DNA of 64,000 nucleotides from CADEFX01 sp963840425 (GCA_963840425.1 CAWIYZ010000014.1:242962-306961); one strand, 5' to 3'. Counted from the first letter of the stretch, positions 17,058 to 26,535 are shown. Translations and numbers: made by a program. The notes: generated from the letters alone by a model not told the origin.

Positions 17058-19301
17058 TCATCCCGCCCCACTCGCCTGAAGCACGTATATAGCCATGCCG
17101 GCGACAAGGATGGGTAGGCCCACGACGTGGACGAAGCCCAGCGAACGCTGCAGCCACTTCCGGCTCGCCACGAAGCGGTTCATCCTGATGATCGAGATCG
17201 TGATCATCAAACTGAAGGCCATGTAGTTGAACAGGAAGATGCGGTCCGAGAGCGTGGCCGTATCCGAGTCTACCTTGGGCAGCGCCAGATAAAGCGCAAC
17301 GGCCGAAAGCAACGCCGTGACCTGGATCGTGACAATCGCCTCGAAGTGCGCCACCGGAATGAAGATGGACATGTAGGCGATCAGAATGATGAACGCCAAT
17401 GGCGCCACGACGCGCAGGTAATAATCTGTGGTCTGACGCTTCATCAGCCAGACGAAGCTCGCCTTGTAGAACGGCACGACGCTCTGCTGGTGCGTGCGGG
17501 CATCGAGCGTACGGACAAAATCCTCATCGTATGCCACGTACTGCTCTTTCGGGTCCCAGCCGTCCGTGCTGACGGTAGTGTCGCGCAGTGCTTGCGGCGG
17601 AGGCTGGATGAGGAACGGCGCCTCGCTCAGCTTGGGGCGAAGATCGATCGCATAGCGCTGGACGTCGAAAGGGTAGCTCGAGAGCTGGGGCTCGTACGTG
17701 AATTTGCCCGACACGTGGTAGATCTTCATGCTCTCCGGGTAGGTGCTGCTTTTGCCGCCCTCGTGCAGAGTGCGCACTGTGATCTGGCGGTCATTGGTGC
17801 GCGGGTCGAGGAAGGCGTTGGCGAACTCGATCCGATTGATCGACGCATCCTTGCTGTCGCGCATGGACACGTAGAACTCCGCGAAGAACGTCTTCTCGTT
17901 GTCGTCGATGCGAGCGGCCTTGACGAGGTCCACGTCGAGGTAAAGCGTCTCGATCGTGCGTAGCGACTCGTCGCGCAAGCGCACGAACTGCAGCGGGGCC
18001 AGCTGCGTCCTGCCCAGACCTTGCGGCAGCATGACGATGAAAGGCGTTCGTGCAGCCGCGCGCGACTTCGGGCGGAATGACCAGTTCTCGAAGCTGCCCT
18101 GGAACGTTCCCCGCCCCGTGATGTAGGTCGTCCTCAATTTCTCGATCACCTGCTTGCGGATATCGGCGACCTCCGCATCTGGCTCGAGCGCATGAGCGGC
18201 GGCTGCAACCAGTCCCACCATGTCGCTGAACTGCGCGCCCGCACCGATCGCGCGCAGGTTTGCCGCCTGGAGGGGGTTCGGCGTCAAGTCACTCGGACGG
18301 GCTTTGCACTCCCCGCTCTTCCAGCCCGGCGCCTCGGCAATTTTCCGGCCCTCGAAGACCCAATCCTCCGGGCTCGACCGCGAGATGAGCTTGCGCAGAC
18401 GCTCGCTGTAGGCATCAGGCAGTCCGTCCCAGGCAAGCTGATAGAGGCTGCCCGGATAGGCACTGGTGACCTCAGCGGGAAGCGACTCGATGCGGCTGCC
18501 GATGAAGAGACTAGGCGTGATGCCGGCAGCCGTGAGCTGCTTCATGACGCCGGTTGTACGGTTGCCGCCGATATTGAGGAACAGCAGATCCGGATCCTTG
18601 TCCTTCAGGTCGGCAAGCAAGGTGGCGATTTCCCCCGGGTCCAGCTCGTTGTCCTTCAATCGCAGACGGTGATCGGCAACAAGCCCCCGCTCACCGAGGC
18701 CCGCCTTCAGCCCGTCCCCGAGCGTGGTGCTGAACAGTGCATCCTTGATGCCCACGAATGCCGGGCGCGCATAGTTCATCTGCTTGATGAACTCGATCAG
18801 CACCGGCATGCGCTCGTCGTCCTGCGACGCCCGCATCGTGTAGACATTGGGATGATCTGCAAAGATGCTGTTGAGCGAGATATCGGACAGGAACGGGATG
18901 CCGCTTGCGGCGATGTCGCGCCCGAGCGCGTCGAAGGTGGTCTTGGCGCGCGTCGAATTGGACATACCGATCATGGCCACGGTGTAAGGGTCGGCCAGCA
19001 CCGAGCGCATGTTGGCGATCGACTTCTGAGCGTCGCGCTGATCGTCCAGAAAGCGGATGTCGAGGCGGCGCCCGTTGATGCCGCCCTGGCGGTTGATGCG
19101 CTGCTGCTCGAAGGTGGCGAGCTTCTTGATCGCCGGAATGTCCCCCGGGTCGAAGCACGCGTCCACGCGCGAGCTATAGAATATGGCGATGCTGAGTGGC
19201 GGCTTCTGAGCGGCCTCTGCCGCGGTGCTCGCCGAAGCTGCCACAGCAGCCTGAGCGCAAGTGAAAACAGCTGCGAAAACGAGCAAGATGCGAAGGCACA
19301 T
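17058..19301 (-). CDS. Periplasmic-binding-protein domain fused to a pentameric ligand-gated ion channel (Cys-loop receptor homologue)
   Basis: A 747-residue protein predicted to be a ligand-gated ion channel of the inner membrane. Residues 1-21 are a signal peptide. About 36-430 form a type 1 periplasmic-binding domain (LIV-binding-like: RINRQGGINGRRLDIRFLDD, then VAMIGMSNSTRAK). About 435-625 is the channel's beta-sandwich domain, with YPFDVQRY at 543-550 matching the FPFDxQ loop of Cys-loop receptors; the flanking cysteines are absent, as in prokaryotic members. Four membrane helices follow: M1 627-649, M2 652-675, M3 686-706, M4 721-742. M2 aligns with GLIC as E654 at -2', T658 at 2', T662 at 6', L665 at 9' and A669 at 13', which predicts cation selectivity. 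I chose the ATG at 19301 because it begins the signal peptide; the frame is open to 19634. It is divergent from cytochrome b561. Confidence 0.88.
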   Translation of the reverse strand: MCLRILLVFAAVFTCAQAAVAASASTAAEAAQKPPLSIAIFYSSRVDACFDPGDIPAIKKLATFEQQRINRQGGINGRRLDIRFLDDQRDAQKSIANMRSVLADPYTVAMIGMSNSTRAKTTFDALGRDIAASGIPFLSDISLNSIFADHPNVYTMRASQDDERMPVLIEFIKQMNYARPAFVGIKDALFSTTLGDGLKAGLGERGLVADHRLRLKDNELDPGEIATLLADLKDKDPDLLFLNIGGNRTTGVMKQLTAAGITPSLFIGSRIESLPAEVTSAYPGSLYQLAWDGLPDAYSERLRKLISRSSPEDWVFEGRKIAEAPGWKSGECKARPSDLTPNPLQAANLRAIGAGAQFSDMVGLVAAAAHALEPDAEVADIRKQVIEKLRTTYITGRGTFQGSFENWSFRPKSRAAARTPFIVMLPQGLGRTQLAPLQFVRLRDESLRTIETLYLDVDLVKAARIDDNEKTFFAEFYVSMRDSKDASINRIEFANAFLDPRTNDRQITVRTLHEGGKSSTYPESMKIYHVSGKFTYEPQLSSYPFDVQRYAIDLRPKLSEAPFLIQPPPQALRDTTVSTDGWDPKEQYVAYDEDFVRTLDARTHQQSVVPFYKASFVWLMKRQTTDYYLRVVAPLAFIILIAYMSIFIPVAHFEAIVTIQVTALLSAVALYLALPKVDSDTATLSDRIFLFNYMAFSLMITISIIRMNRFVASRKWLQRSLGFVHVVGLPILVAGMAIYVLQASGAG

Positions 19302-19611
19302 CAAGGCGCCGCTACCCGCGCGTCCAGTCCACACACAGCAGCCACGGGTACCCGCTTCCCGCCCCTCAGGGATGATACTCTTGTTCACTGTCCAGTCCCC
19401 TCGCCTGTCCATCCCGCACAATCTCGGAGAACTAAGACCTAGCCGATACGGCGGACAGATGGCAAAGCAAGCTTGTGGTTGCGAGAGGCCGCAGGGGGCG
19501 ACCAGCGCACAAGGGGATAGAAATGGCCGGCCACCTGCCATTTCGCATTCAATTTCATGGGTGTTCTTGGGGTTGGGTGGCGCGGTTCCCAGCACCCAAT
19601 GAGGTCGACGC

Positions 19612-20196
19612 ATGCCGAAACGATTGCTGAACACGAAGGGCGGCTACGGGGAATTGACCAAGCTCCTCCACTGGCTCGTCGTCGCCCTATTCGCGTTTCA
19701 ATTTTCCTCTTCCAGCATCATGACGCGCGTCGGACAAAACGAAACGACCCTGGGGCTGACGCAAGCCACTTTCTACAACTGGCACAAGTCGATCGGCTTG
19801 GTCGCGCTGATCGTCGCCGTGGTGCGTCTCCTAGCGCGAAAGAGCGGGCAGCTGCCCGATTGGGCCCCCACGCTCAGCGCTCGAGAGCGCAGGTTTGTCC
19901 ACCGGGCGGAGCAATTGCTCTACACCGCGATGTTCGTGATGCCGGTCAGCGGTTTTCTCTATGTCATGGCAGGTGGCTATGGCGTGAGGCTCTTCGGCGT
20001 CTTGGATCTCAACAATCCCATTGGCGAACATGCGTGGCTGGTCGCTGCTGCCAAGTGGACGCACGTTGTGACCAGCTATGTTCTTCTGGCGGCGCTGGCG
20101 GGACACGTGGGCCTGGTCCTGCGGCATCAGCTCGTGTTGAAAGACGGGCTGCTGCATCGAATGTCGCCCGGTGTCATGAGGCGGCGCGGCGAGTGA
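19612..20196 (+). CDS. Cytochrome b561 family protein
   Basis: A 194-residue inner-membrane di-haem b cytochrome candidate with four membrane helices (about 18-38, 62-80, 97-117 and 143-165). Histidines lie where the family has its haem ligands: LLHWLVVALF near 19, YNWHKSIGLVAL near 62, and TALAGHVGLVLRHQ near 165. Such proteins pass electrons from quinol to periplasmic acceptors. The ATG at 19612 has a weak purine-rich upstream stretch. It is divergent from the channel fusion gene; the 310 bases between 19301 and 19612 hold both upstream regions and no other gene. Confidence 0.88.
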   Translation: MPKRLLNTKGGYGELTKLLHWLVVALFAFQFSSSSIMTRVGQNETTLGLTQATFYNWHKSIGLVALIVAVVRLLARKSGQLPDWAPTLSARERRFVHRAEQLLYTAMFVMPVSGFLYVMAGGYGVRLFGVLDLNNPIGEHAWLVAAAKWTHVVTSYVLLAALAGHVGLVLRHQLVLKDGLLHRMSPGVMRRRGE

Positions 20197-20369
20197 GCCG
20201 CACGCGCTATGCGGTACATCACCGTAGCGGAACGCGCGACGGCGAACACGTTCCAAGCTTGTGCAGCGAGCATAAGGCTACCAGCGCTCGCCGCGAAGCT
20301 AGAACCCAGGTAGTCGCCTCGATCTCTCTCATCTCTATGTGCGCTATGCACAGATGAGAGTGTCACCCG

Positions 20370-21125
20370 TTAGTTCGGCTGCCCACCTTCGACACTCTGC
20401 ATCAACTTCGCTTGGGCGATAACCAGGAGATTAAGGAGCGTCTTTGGGCTGACCCACAGGCCAGGGAGATGCTCGTGCTTGCGGTGCCATTGCACGAGCT
20501 CTGGATGGCGCCTCTGCCAGAACTGGTAGGCGTCCTCGGACAGCCAGCCCGAAGGCCCGAGCTTGGTGTCGAGGAGAATCTCAATGCGGTCGTACAGCAT
20601 CGTGGCGATGCCGCGCCGGCGGTGGTCCTCTCTGACTTCCGCATGGAGGACCTGCCAGCGCTCGTCGGGGTGTTGGACAACTTCAACCACCGCCAGCGCA
20701 TGAGCCATATCTGGCGTTGGACGAAAGAGCCCCTTGTGGGCATCGGCACGGCGCACGAGCCGGAAATGCCGGTGGACCCCGCCAAACGAAGGCTTGGGTA
20801 TCGACTGGGTATGTCCAACCCAGCCCTCGGTCTCCAGCGGAAATAGCTCAGGAGGCGTCGTTTCGTTGCGGGCGCCGGGGTCCCACGGCGGTGTCGCGCC
20901 TGTCAGCTTTTCAAGATACTGGCCATACCAGAGGTAGTCGTTCGACACCCGGATCAGCGCATCATGCGTGGCTCGGTCATGGTGCAGGAGCGTAGCGCGA
21001 TGGAAGACGACCATCGAGCCGATCTGAAGCTCGAAGGGATCAGGCTGATAGTCTCGGCCTGGTGGCGTGGGCTGACGCATGGCGGGCAAAGGCTCTTGAA
21101 CTTGCGGGGATCGCAGCGGGACCAC
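20370..21125 (-). CDS. GNAT-like acetyltransferase domain protein
   Basis: A 251-residue protein of uncertain function. The stretch VLHAEVREDHRRRGIATMLYDRIE near residue 165 has the acetyl-CoA-binding R-x-x-G-I/x-A pattern of GNAT folds, and it ends with a helix pattern usual for that fold. The first 60 residues are Pro-rich and do not match the fold. The N-terminal start is the first ATG of the open frame and may be too far upstream. The gene stands alone in an accessory stretch. Nothing in the surroundings suggests a substrate. Confidence 0.6.
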   Translation of the reverse strand: MVPLRSPQVQEPLPAMRQPTPPGRDYQPDPFELQIGSMVVFHRATLLHHDRATHDALIRVSNDYLWYGQYLEKLTGATPPWDPGARNETTPPELFPLETEGWVGHTQSIPKPSFGGVHRHFRLVRRADAHKGLFRPTPDMAHALAVVEVVQHPDERWQVLHAEVREDHRRRGIATMLYDRIEILLDTKLGPSGWLSEDAYQFWQRRHPELVQWHRKHEHLPGLWVSPKTLLNLLVIAQAKLMQSVEGGQPN

Positions 21126-21462
21126 GATGGGCGCTAGGAGGCTGCCTGATCGGTGTGATCTGAGCGGCTAGTTAGGCTGTTGCTTGCGCCGAGCGAAGCT
21201 ACTTCGCAGGTCCGCTCTTAGGTCTCCCCTAAAAGGGGGATGAGAGGGCGACCCTGAGGATGTGCTGTCCACGGACGATCTTCGAGGCTCACTTCTCAGA
21301 AGCTGATAAGGAGCGCCTCGCACAGCCTCGAAAGGGGGGGATTGCATCCGCGTTAACCCACAGCCATGCGTGGTCCCCCGTTTTTTAATTTGGCGGTCTA
21401 GTCTGATGCCAACGGGGGACCTTGCCGATGGGTCCCGGAACTTCCAACTTCGTGACCTTGGC
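21126..21462. other. Intergenic stretch without a supported gene
   Basis: It separates the divergent acetyltransferase-like and response-regulator genes. I see a CCCCT/AGGGG hairpin near 21226-21241 and AT-rich DNA near 21380-21395 that could serve as promoter. An antisense open frame here has no family resemblance. Confidence 0.4.
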
Positions 21463-22095
21463 ATGACCCGCATATTGATCGCTGATGACCACGCCGTGGT
21501 ACGCTCGGGTGTGCGGCGCATCCTAGAAGACCATCCCAGCTGGAGTGTTGTCGCTGAAGCCGCGGACGGCAAAGAAGCCATCACCAAGGCCATCGCCTCG
21601 AAGCCGGATGTAGCCATCCTCGACCACTCGCTGCCTCTCATCGACGGCATCGAGGTCACGCGTCAAATCCGTCTGCGTATACCAAGCATCGAGGTCCTCA
21701 TCTTCACGATGCACGACAACGAAAACCTGCTGCGCGATATGGTGAAGGCGGGAGCGCGTGGCTATGTGCTGAAGTCAGACGCCCAACAGCATTTGATTTC
21801 TGCCGTCCGATCTCTGGCGGACCACAAGCCCTACTTCGCCAGTCAGGCTTGCGACGGGCCGCTGGACACATATCTGACGGACGCGCGACAACACGACCAA
21901 CCTCTGACCAGCCGGGAGCGAGGTATCGTTCATCTGGTCGCCGAGGGCCATAGCAATAAGCAGATCGCTAACCTGCTAAGCATCAGCGTCAAGACGGTCG
22001 AGACCCATCGAGCCTCGATCATGCGTAAGCTCGGCCTCACATCCATGGCCGCATTGGTGCGCTATGCCCTGCGCAACAACTTGATTGAAGCTTGA
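21463..22095 (+). CDS. NarL/FixJ-type response regulator (receiver plus LuxR helix-turn-helix)
   Basis: A 210-residue transcription factor. The receiver domain covers about 1-120, with acidic residues D8/D9, phospho-acceptor D54 in VAILDHSLP, the threonine in IFTMHD and the lysine in YVLKSD. The DNA-binding domain at about 145-205 shows LTSREREIVxLVAEGHSNKQI-like sequence (LTSRERGIVHLVAEGHSNKQ) and VKTVETHRASIMRKLG, typical of LuxR-type helix-turn-helix. I chose the ATG at 21463 because it begins the receiver fold; the frame is open 31 codons further. No histidine kinase is adjacent, so it is an orphan whose partner lies elsewhere. It sits in an accessory stretch before tRNA-Gln. Confidence 0.9.
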   Translation: MTRILIADDHAVVRSGVRRILEDHPSWSVVAEAADGKEAITKAIASKPDVAILDHSLPLIDGIEVTRQIRLRIPSIEVLIFTMHDNENLLRDMVKAGARGYVLKSDAQQHLISAVRSLADHKPYFASQACDGPLDTYLTDARQHDQPLTSRERGIVHLVAEGHSNKQIANLLSISVKTVETHRASIMRKLGLTSMAALVRYALRNNLIEA

Positions 22096-22852
22096 GGCGC
22101 AGTGTGACTGCACCTTGTGCTCGGGTCAGTGGAGGGCAGAAGGCACCCTAACCTTGGCTGGGACAGGGTACCTTCAGGGCATGCAATCCCCTGGGGGAGC
22201 CTTGCATGCCATCCCCCACATGACAACGCGCGACACGCTGTTTTATTCGCCGGTACTGCACAATCGTCATCGTGCGTCGTGTGTCATTCAGGGCCCGATC
22301 TTGGAGACGTAGCCACCGAATATCGGTGTGCCATCAGTCAGTGCCAAGACTTACGAATAATCCAAGGGTGTCGAGGACCACCGGGCCAATCGCGAGGGCA
22401 ACGATGAGGCTGTATGGTTCCATGACTACCCATGATGTGAAAAGGCCGCGCACAGGTAGCCCCTGGTCTACCCGGCGCGGCCTAATCCTGGAATGGAACG
22501 TGCCCTGACTGATTTGCCGGGCAGTCCAATCGTGACTGGATCGTGCCCTGACTGGGGCCGGGCAGCCCAATCGGTTATCAGTGGCCGTTGCAATGGGGCG
22601 CAATGCTCGAAGCCACAGCGCGAGATATGTCACCGCACCGCGTGTGGCCGTATCCCTGTTTTGGGGGAGAATTGTGACCAGATCGCAAGCCACGCGAGGC
22701 GGTCCTTGTACGAACTACTGATGAAGGACGCGCTTGAGATCGCACCCCGCCCGAGCCGCAAGGCAACAACTGTAGAACTCGACAGGATGTTGACCGGGAG
22801 CGTCAACTAGCCCGGCGAGCTGATATGCGAGGGGTAACGGCGAACATGGAAG
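22096..22852. other. Intergenic accessory stretch with an imperfect tandem duplication
   Basis: No gene here can be supported; the short open frames on both strands lack family motifs and ribosome-binding sites. The clear feature is a duplicated segment. GTGCCCTGACTG followed by CCGGGCAG[T/C]CCAATCG occurs at 22500-22532 and again at 22543-22573, with a 43-base period. The stretch may be decayed DNA next to the tRNA-Gln gene. Confidence 0.5.
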
Positions 22853-22926
22853 TGGCTGGGGGACTAGGATTCGAACCTAGACAGGCAGAGTCAGAGTCTG
22901 CAGTCCTACCATTAGACGATCCCCCA
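22853..22926 (-). tRNA. tRNA-Gln (anticodon CTG)
   Basis: Read on the minus strand, the 74 bases fold as a tRNA. The acceptor arms TGGGGGA and TCCCCCA pair fully. The anticodon stem GCAGA/TCTGC encloses the loop CTCTGAC with anticodon CTG, which reads CAG. The T-arm contains GGTTCGAATCC. The 3' CCA is encoded, with discriminator G. Confidence 0.97.
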
Positions 22927-23036
22927 AACCGGCTCCTGCGCTGCGGCGCAGAACGTCGATCAGGCACGGGCTATTTAGCAACCGCACAGGGGCTTCGCAA
23001 GGCCGGCTGACCGCAGCTGCGGCTTGTGACCCTGCC

Positions 23037-24536
23037 TCACTCCTGAAAAGCCTTTTCGCGCACACTCTTCACCGCGGGCAGAACGACGATCAGCAAAAGG
23101 AACGCGGCCAGCAGCAACAAGGCTAGGCTCAGCGGCCGTGTGAAGAACACCGTGGCATCGCCATGCGCCAGCAGGAGCGCGCGCCGCAGGTTCTCCTCCA
23201 TCAGCGGGCCGAGGATAAAACCCAGCAGCAGCGGCGCCGGCTCGCAACCGACTTTCAGAAAGAAGTAGCCGATGAGGCCGAACAGTGCAGTCAGGCCCAC
23301 CTCGAACATGCTGTTGTTGAGACTGTAGACCCCGATGCAGCAGAACAGCATGATGGCGGGGAAAAGCATGCGGTAGGGCAAGGCCAGCAGCCTCACCCAG
23401 ATGCCGATCATCGGCAGGTTGATGACGACCAGCATCAGGTTGCCGATCCACATCGACGCGACGAGACCCCAGAACAGGTCCGGCTGCTTGAGCATCACCT
23501 GCGGCCCCGGCTGAATGCCGTGGATCATCATCGCGCCGATCATCAGCGCCATCACCGGGTTAGGCGGAATGCCCAGAGTCAGCAGCGGAATGAAAGATGT
23601 CTGCGCTCCCGCATTGTTGGCGGACTCAGGCGCCGCGACACCTTCGATCGCACCGCGTCCAAACTGTTCGGGGTGACGCGAGATCTTCTTCTCCAGCGTG
23701 TAGGCGGAGAACGCCGACAGCAATGCGCCGCCACCGGGCAGCACACCGAGAATGGAGCCCACGCCGGTGCCGCGAATAATGGCCGGAAGCGCACGCTTGA
23801 AATCGGCCCAGGTCGGCATCAGTCCAGTGATCGGCTGCGTCAGAACGGTGCGATCCTCGCGCCGGGATATCGTGTGAATGATCTCTGCCAGACCGAACAG
23901 ACCGAGCGCGATGGGCACGAACCCGATGCCGTCGGACAATTCCGGCATGCCGAATGTGAACCTCTGCTTGCCGGTGTTGACGTCGGTTCCGACGAGGCCG
24001 AGGAACAGGCCAACGAAGATCATGGCCACTGCCTTGATGATGCTGCCTTGCGCCAGCACCACAGCGGCGATGAGGCCGAAGACCATGAGCGAGAAGTATT
24101 CGGCAGCCCCAAAGCTCTGCGCCACCTTGGTCAGCGGCTGTGCGAACACGGCAACGAGCACAGTGGCGAACGAGCCCGCGATGAACGATCCGATGGCGGC
24201 GATAGCCAGCGCGGCGCCAGCACGACCCTGGCGCGCCATCTGGTAGCCGTCGAGACAGGTAACGACGGAGGAGCTCTCACCCGGCATATTGACGAGAATG
24301 GCCGTTGTGGAGCCGCCGTACTGGGCGCCGTAATAGATGCCGGCCAGCATGATCAGCGCCGATACCGGCTCCAAGGTGAACGTGAAGGGCAGCAGCATGG
24401 CGATGGTGGGGACCGGACCGATGCCGGGCAGCACACCGATGAGCGTGCCCAGAACGACACCCATCAGGCAGAACGCGACGTTCTGTAACGACATGGCGAC
24501 GCCGAAGCCATGCGCGAGGTTGGTAAAAAGATCCAT
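23037..24536 (-). CDS. tctA: Tripartite tricarboxylate transporter large permease (TctA family)
   Basis: A 499-residue inner-membrane permease with about 11-12 hydrophobic segments, importing tricarboxylates or similar acids with a separate binding protein. Family signatures are GTLIGVLPGIGPVPTIAMLLPFT near residue 35, GIYYGAQYGGSTTAILVNMPGE near 70, and the second-half repeat GSILGVLPGGGALLSAF near 265, followed by PESANNAGAQTSFIPLLTLGIPPNPV. Length is normal. It follows tctB by one base, so they form an operon. The binding-protein gene tctC is not adjacent, so either a distant receptor serves it or several receptors share it. Confidence 0.95.
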   Translation of the reverse strand: MDLFTNLAHGFGVAMSLQNVAFCLMGVVLGTLIGVLPGIGPVPTIAMLLPFTFTLEPVSALIMLAGIYYGAQYGGSTTAILVNMPGESSSVVTCLDGYQMARQGRAGAALAIAAIGSFIAGSFATVLVAVFAQPLTKVAQSFGAAEYFSLMVFGLIAAVVLAQGSIIKAVAMIFVGLFLGLVGTDVNTGKQRFTFGMPELSDGIGFVPIALGLFGLAEIIHTISRREDRTVLTQPITGLMPTWADFKRALPAIIRGTGVGSILGVLPGGGALLSAFSAYTLEKKISRHPEQFGRGAIEGVAAPESANNAGAQTSFIPLLTLGIPPNPVMALMIGAMMIHGIQPGPQVMLKQPDLFWGLVASMWIGNLMLVVINLPMIGIWVRLLALPYRMLFPAIMLFCCIGVYSLNNSMFEVGLTALFGLIGYFFLKVGCEPAPLLLGFILGPLMEENLRRALLLAHGDATVFFTRPLSLALLLLAAFLLLIVVLPAVKSVREKAFQE

Positions 24537-24537
24537 G

Positions 24538-25020
24538 TCAGTAGACCGGCAAGATTTTCATCGGCAGGCCCAGGCCGCGGACGAAGATCAGGACTGCAGC
24601 ACCGGCGAGCACTACGCTCAAAATCGCTGTCTCCAGCCAGCGCGTTTCCACCGATCCGGCCGCCCCGACGAGCACCATGCCGATGGTGGCAACTGCAAGG
24701 CCTGCCAACTCGATCAGGGCTGCAAAAACAAGAACGCTAGCGAGGACGAATAGGAGCGGCCGCAGATGCCACTGGTCCATCCCCGGCCCGCGCCGGACGA
24801 ACCCGATCGCCGCAACAACGGCGCCGGTGCCCACAAGCAGCCAGCACAGGAGCTTGGGCACGAAACCCGGGCCCATGCGCGCGGTCGTGCCGAAGGCATA
24901 GTCCCATCCGAGCCAAAGCCCCAGCGCACCGAGCGCCACAAAGAAGAGCCCGCTCAGAATATCCTTGTCGGTCTGAAGAATTGGCTCAATCCTCCCAGCA
25001 CGTAGCGTAACTACGCGCAA
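24538..25020 (-). CDS. tctB: Tripartite tricarboxylate transporter small permease (TctB family), start uncertain
   Basis: A small membrane protein of about 160 residues with four hydrophobic segments, matching TctB (KDILSGLFFVALGALGLWLG, then ARMGPGFVPKLLCWLLVGTG). It partners TctA, whose gene begins one base downstream. The start is unresolved: in-frame candidates are TTG at 25020, GTG at 25083 and ATG at 25185. None has a convincing ribosome-binding site. A GGGAGG lies inside the frame just before the region where homologues begin, so the true start may even be a rare codon. I give the TTG. Confidence 0.8.
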   Translation of the reverse strand: MRVVTLRAGRIEPILQTDKDILSGLFFVALGALGLWLGWDYAFGTTARMGPGFVPKLLCWLLVGTGAVVAAIGFVRRGPGMDQWHLRPLLFVLASVLVFAALIELAGLAVATIGMVLVGAAGSVETRWLETAILSVVLAGAAVLIFVRGLGLPMKILPVY

Positions 25021-25299
25021 CGTTACACGACTTCGTTCGCGCGCCAGCGGGCGCGCTCCCGAGCTTGATGCCGGGTTTGCCACTCTAGAGCGAGATCGGT
25101 TGCGGTGGAAGCATGGCGGCTGACGCCAGATACGACGGGGCTCATCAGAAAGCCCAACGCGACCGTCAGAACGCTGCACACGCACAGCACATTTGCCCAG
25201 TCAGCGTCGCATCGATTTGCGGAATTCTTTCACGTCGCCGAAGCTTTACGCGCTTTACCTTGACTCGCGAGATGCTACAGTCCGCCCCAGACAACAACC

Positions 25300-26535
25300 A
25301 TGACATTTGCCTGCAGACCGCATGCCGCTGGCGTGCCGGTACATCCGATCCAGGCACCAGGGAACACAGTGACGCGGCTGAGCGATGACAAATCTGTGGC
25401 GCCGGGGAGGGTCAACGGCACCGCAGACGCGGAAAACGGAGCAGCCGCCGACGATGCACGGCTCGGCGGCCGGGCGGCGGCCACACCGCACTCCAACGTG
25501 CCTGCCTACGGTGCGCTCGACCTCGGCACCAATAACTGTCGGCTGCTAGTGGCCCGCCCGTCTCGCCGCGGTTTCCTGGTGATCGATGCATTTTCCCGCA
25601 TCATCCGCCTCGGCGAGGGGCTCGGCACAACACGCAGTCTGTCGGATGCAGCAATGGCGCGCACCATGGATGCGCTGCGCGTCTGCTCCATGAAACTCGC
25701 CAAAGCCCGCGTCGTGCGCTCCCAGCTCGTGGCGACCGAGGCCTGCCGGGTCGCCAGCAACGGCAGCGCATTCCTAGATCGGGTGCGACGGGAGCTCGGC
25801 CTGCGCATCGAGATCCTGACACGCGAGACGGAGGCGAAGCTTGCCGTATCGGGCTGCGCCGCGCTGATCGATCCACAGGCCGACCTGGTGCTGGTATTCG
25901 ACATCGGGGGCGGGTCATCCGAGCTGATCTGGCTCGACCTGTCGCGCCGGCGGCATGCGTGGCGCCATTCGCTGGCCGAGCGCATCGAGGCGCAGAACTG
26001 CATCGCCGCCTGGACGTCGCTGCCCGTCGGGGTCGTGACCCTGGCCGAGCGCTACGGCGGCAAGCACGTCACGCCTGACGACTTCGAAGCCATGGTGGCG
26101 CACGTCACGCACATGCTCGAGCCGTTCGAGCGTGAATACGGTTTCCGCTCCGCCATGGGCCGGGTGCGTACGCACCTGCTCGGCACCTCCGGCACGGTCA
26201 CGACGGTCGCCGGCATTCACATGAAGCTGCCGCGATACGACCGCAGCCGCGTCGACGGAACCTGGATGCAAACTGCCGATGTGCGCTCCGTCGTGCACAG
26301 CCTGCTCGAGCGCAACTACGAAGGACGTGTGGCCGAACCCTGCATCGGTCGCGAGCGGGCCGATCTGGTGCTGGCGGGGTGCGCCATACTCGAGGCGCTG
26401 CTCAGGACGTGGCCGTGCGATCGCCTGCGCGTCGCCGACCGAGGATTGCGCGAGGGCATCCTCGCCAACCTCATGGCCCAGGACCGGCTGCATCGCCCCG
26501 AGCATCGACGGCCGCATCACGGACAGTCGCGGTGA
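25300..26535 (+). CDS. Ppx/GppA family exopolyphosphatase/pppGpp phosphatase
   Basis: A 411-residue member of the actin-like ATPase superfamily that hydrolyses polyphosphate or pppGpp. Phosphate-binding motif 1 is ALDLGTNNCRLLVARP (about residue 70 from this start), and motif 2 is VFDIGGGSSELIWLD. GTSGTVTTVAGIHM lies in the second half. Homologues begin shortly before ALDLGTNN, so about 40-50 N-terminal residues may be extra; a GTG at 25369 is an alternative start. Its TGA overlaps the ATG of rlmE by one base, so the pair is translationally coupled, an arrangement common in Hyphomicrobiales. Confidence 0.92.
   Translation: MTFACRPHAAGVPVHPIQAPGNTVTRLSDDKSVAPGRVNGTADAENGAAADDARLGGRAAATPHSNVPAYGALDLGTNNCRLLVARPSRRGFLVIDAFSRIIRLGEGLGTTRSLSDAAMARTMDALRVCSMKLAKARVVRSQLVATEACRVASNGSAFLDRVRRELGLRIEILTRETEAKLAVSGCAALIDPQADLVLVFDIGGGSSELIWLDLSRRRHAWRHSLAERIEAQNCIAAWTSLPVGVVTLAERYGGKHVTPDDFEAMVAHVTHMLEPFEREYGFRSAMGRVRTHLLGTSGTVTTVAGIHMKLPRYDRSRVDGTWMQTADVRSVVHSLLERNYEGRVAEPCIGRERADLVLAGCAILEALLRTWPCDRLRVADRGLREGILANLMAQDRLHRPEHRRPHHGQSR

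Noticed and set aside
22334..22810. Overlapping frames of about 100-120 codons on both strands
   Set aside because: No ribosome-binding site, no recognisable domain, and they run through the tandem duplication.
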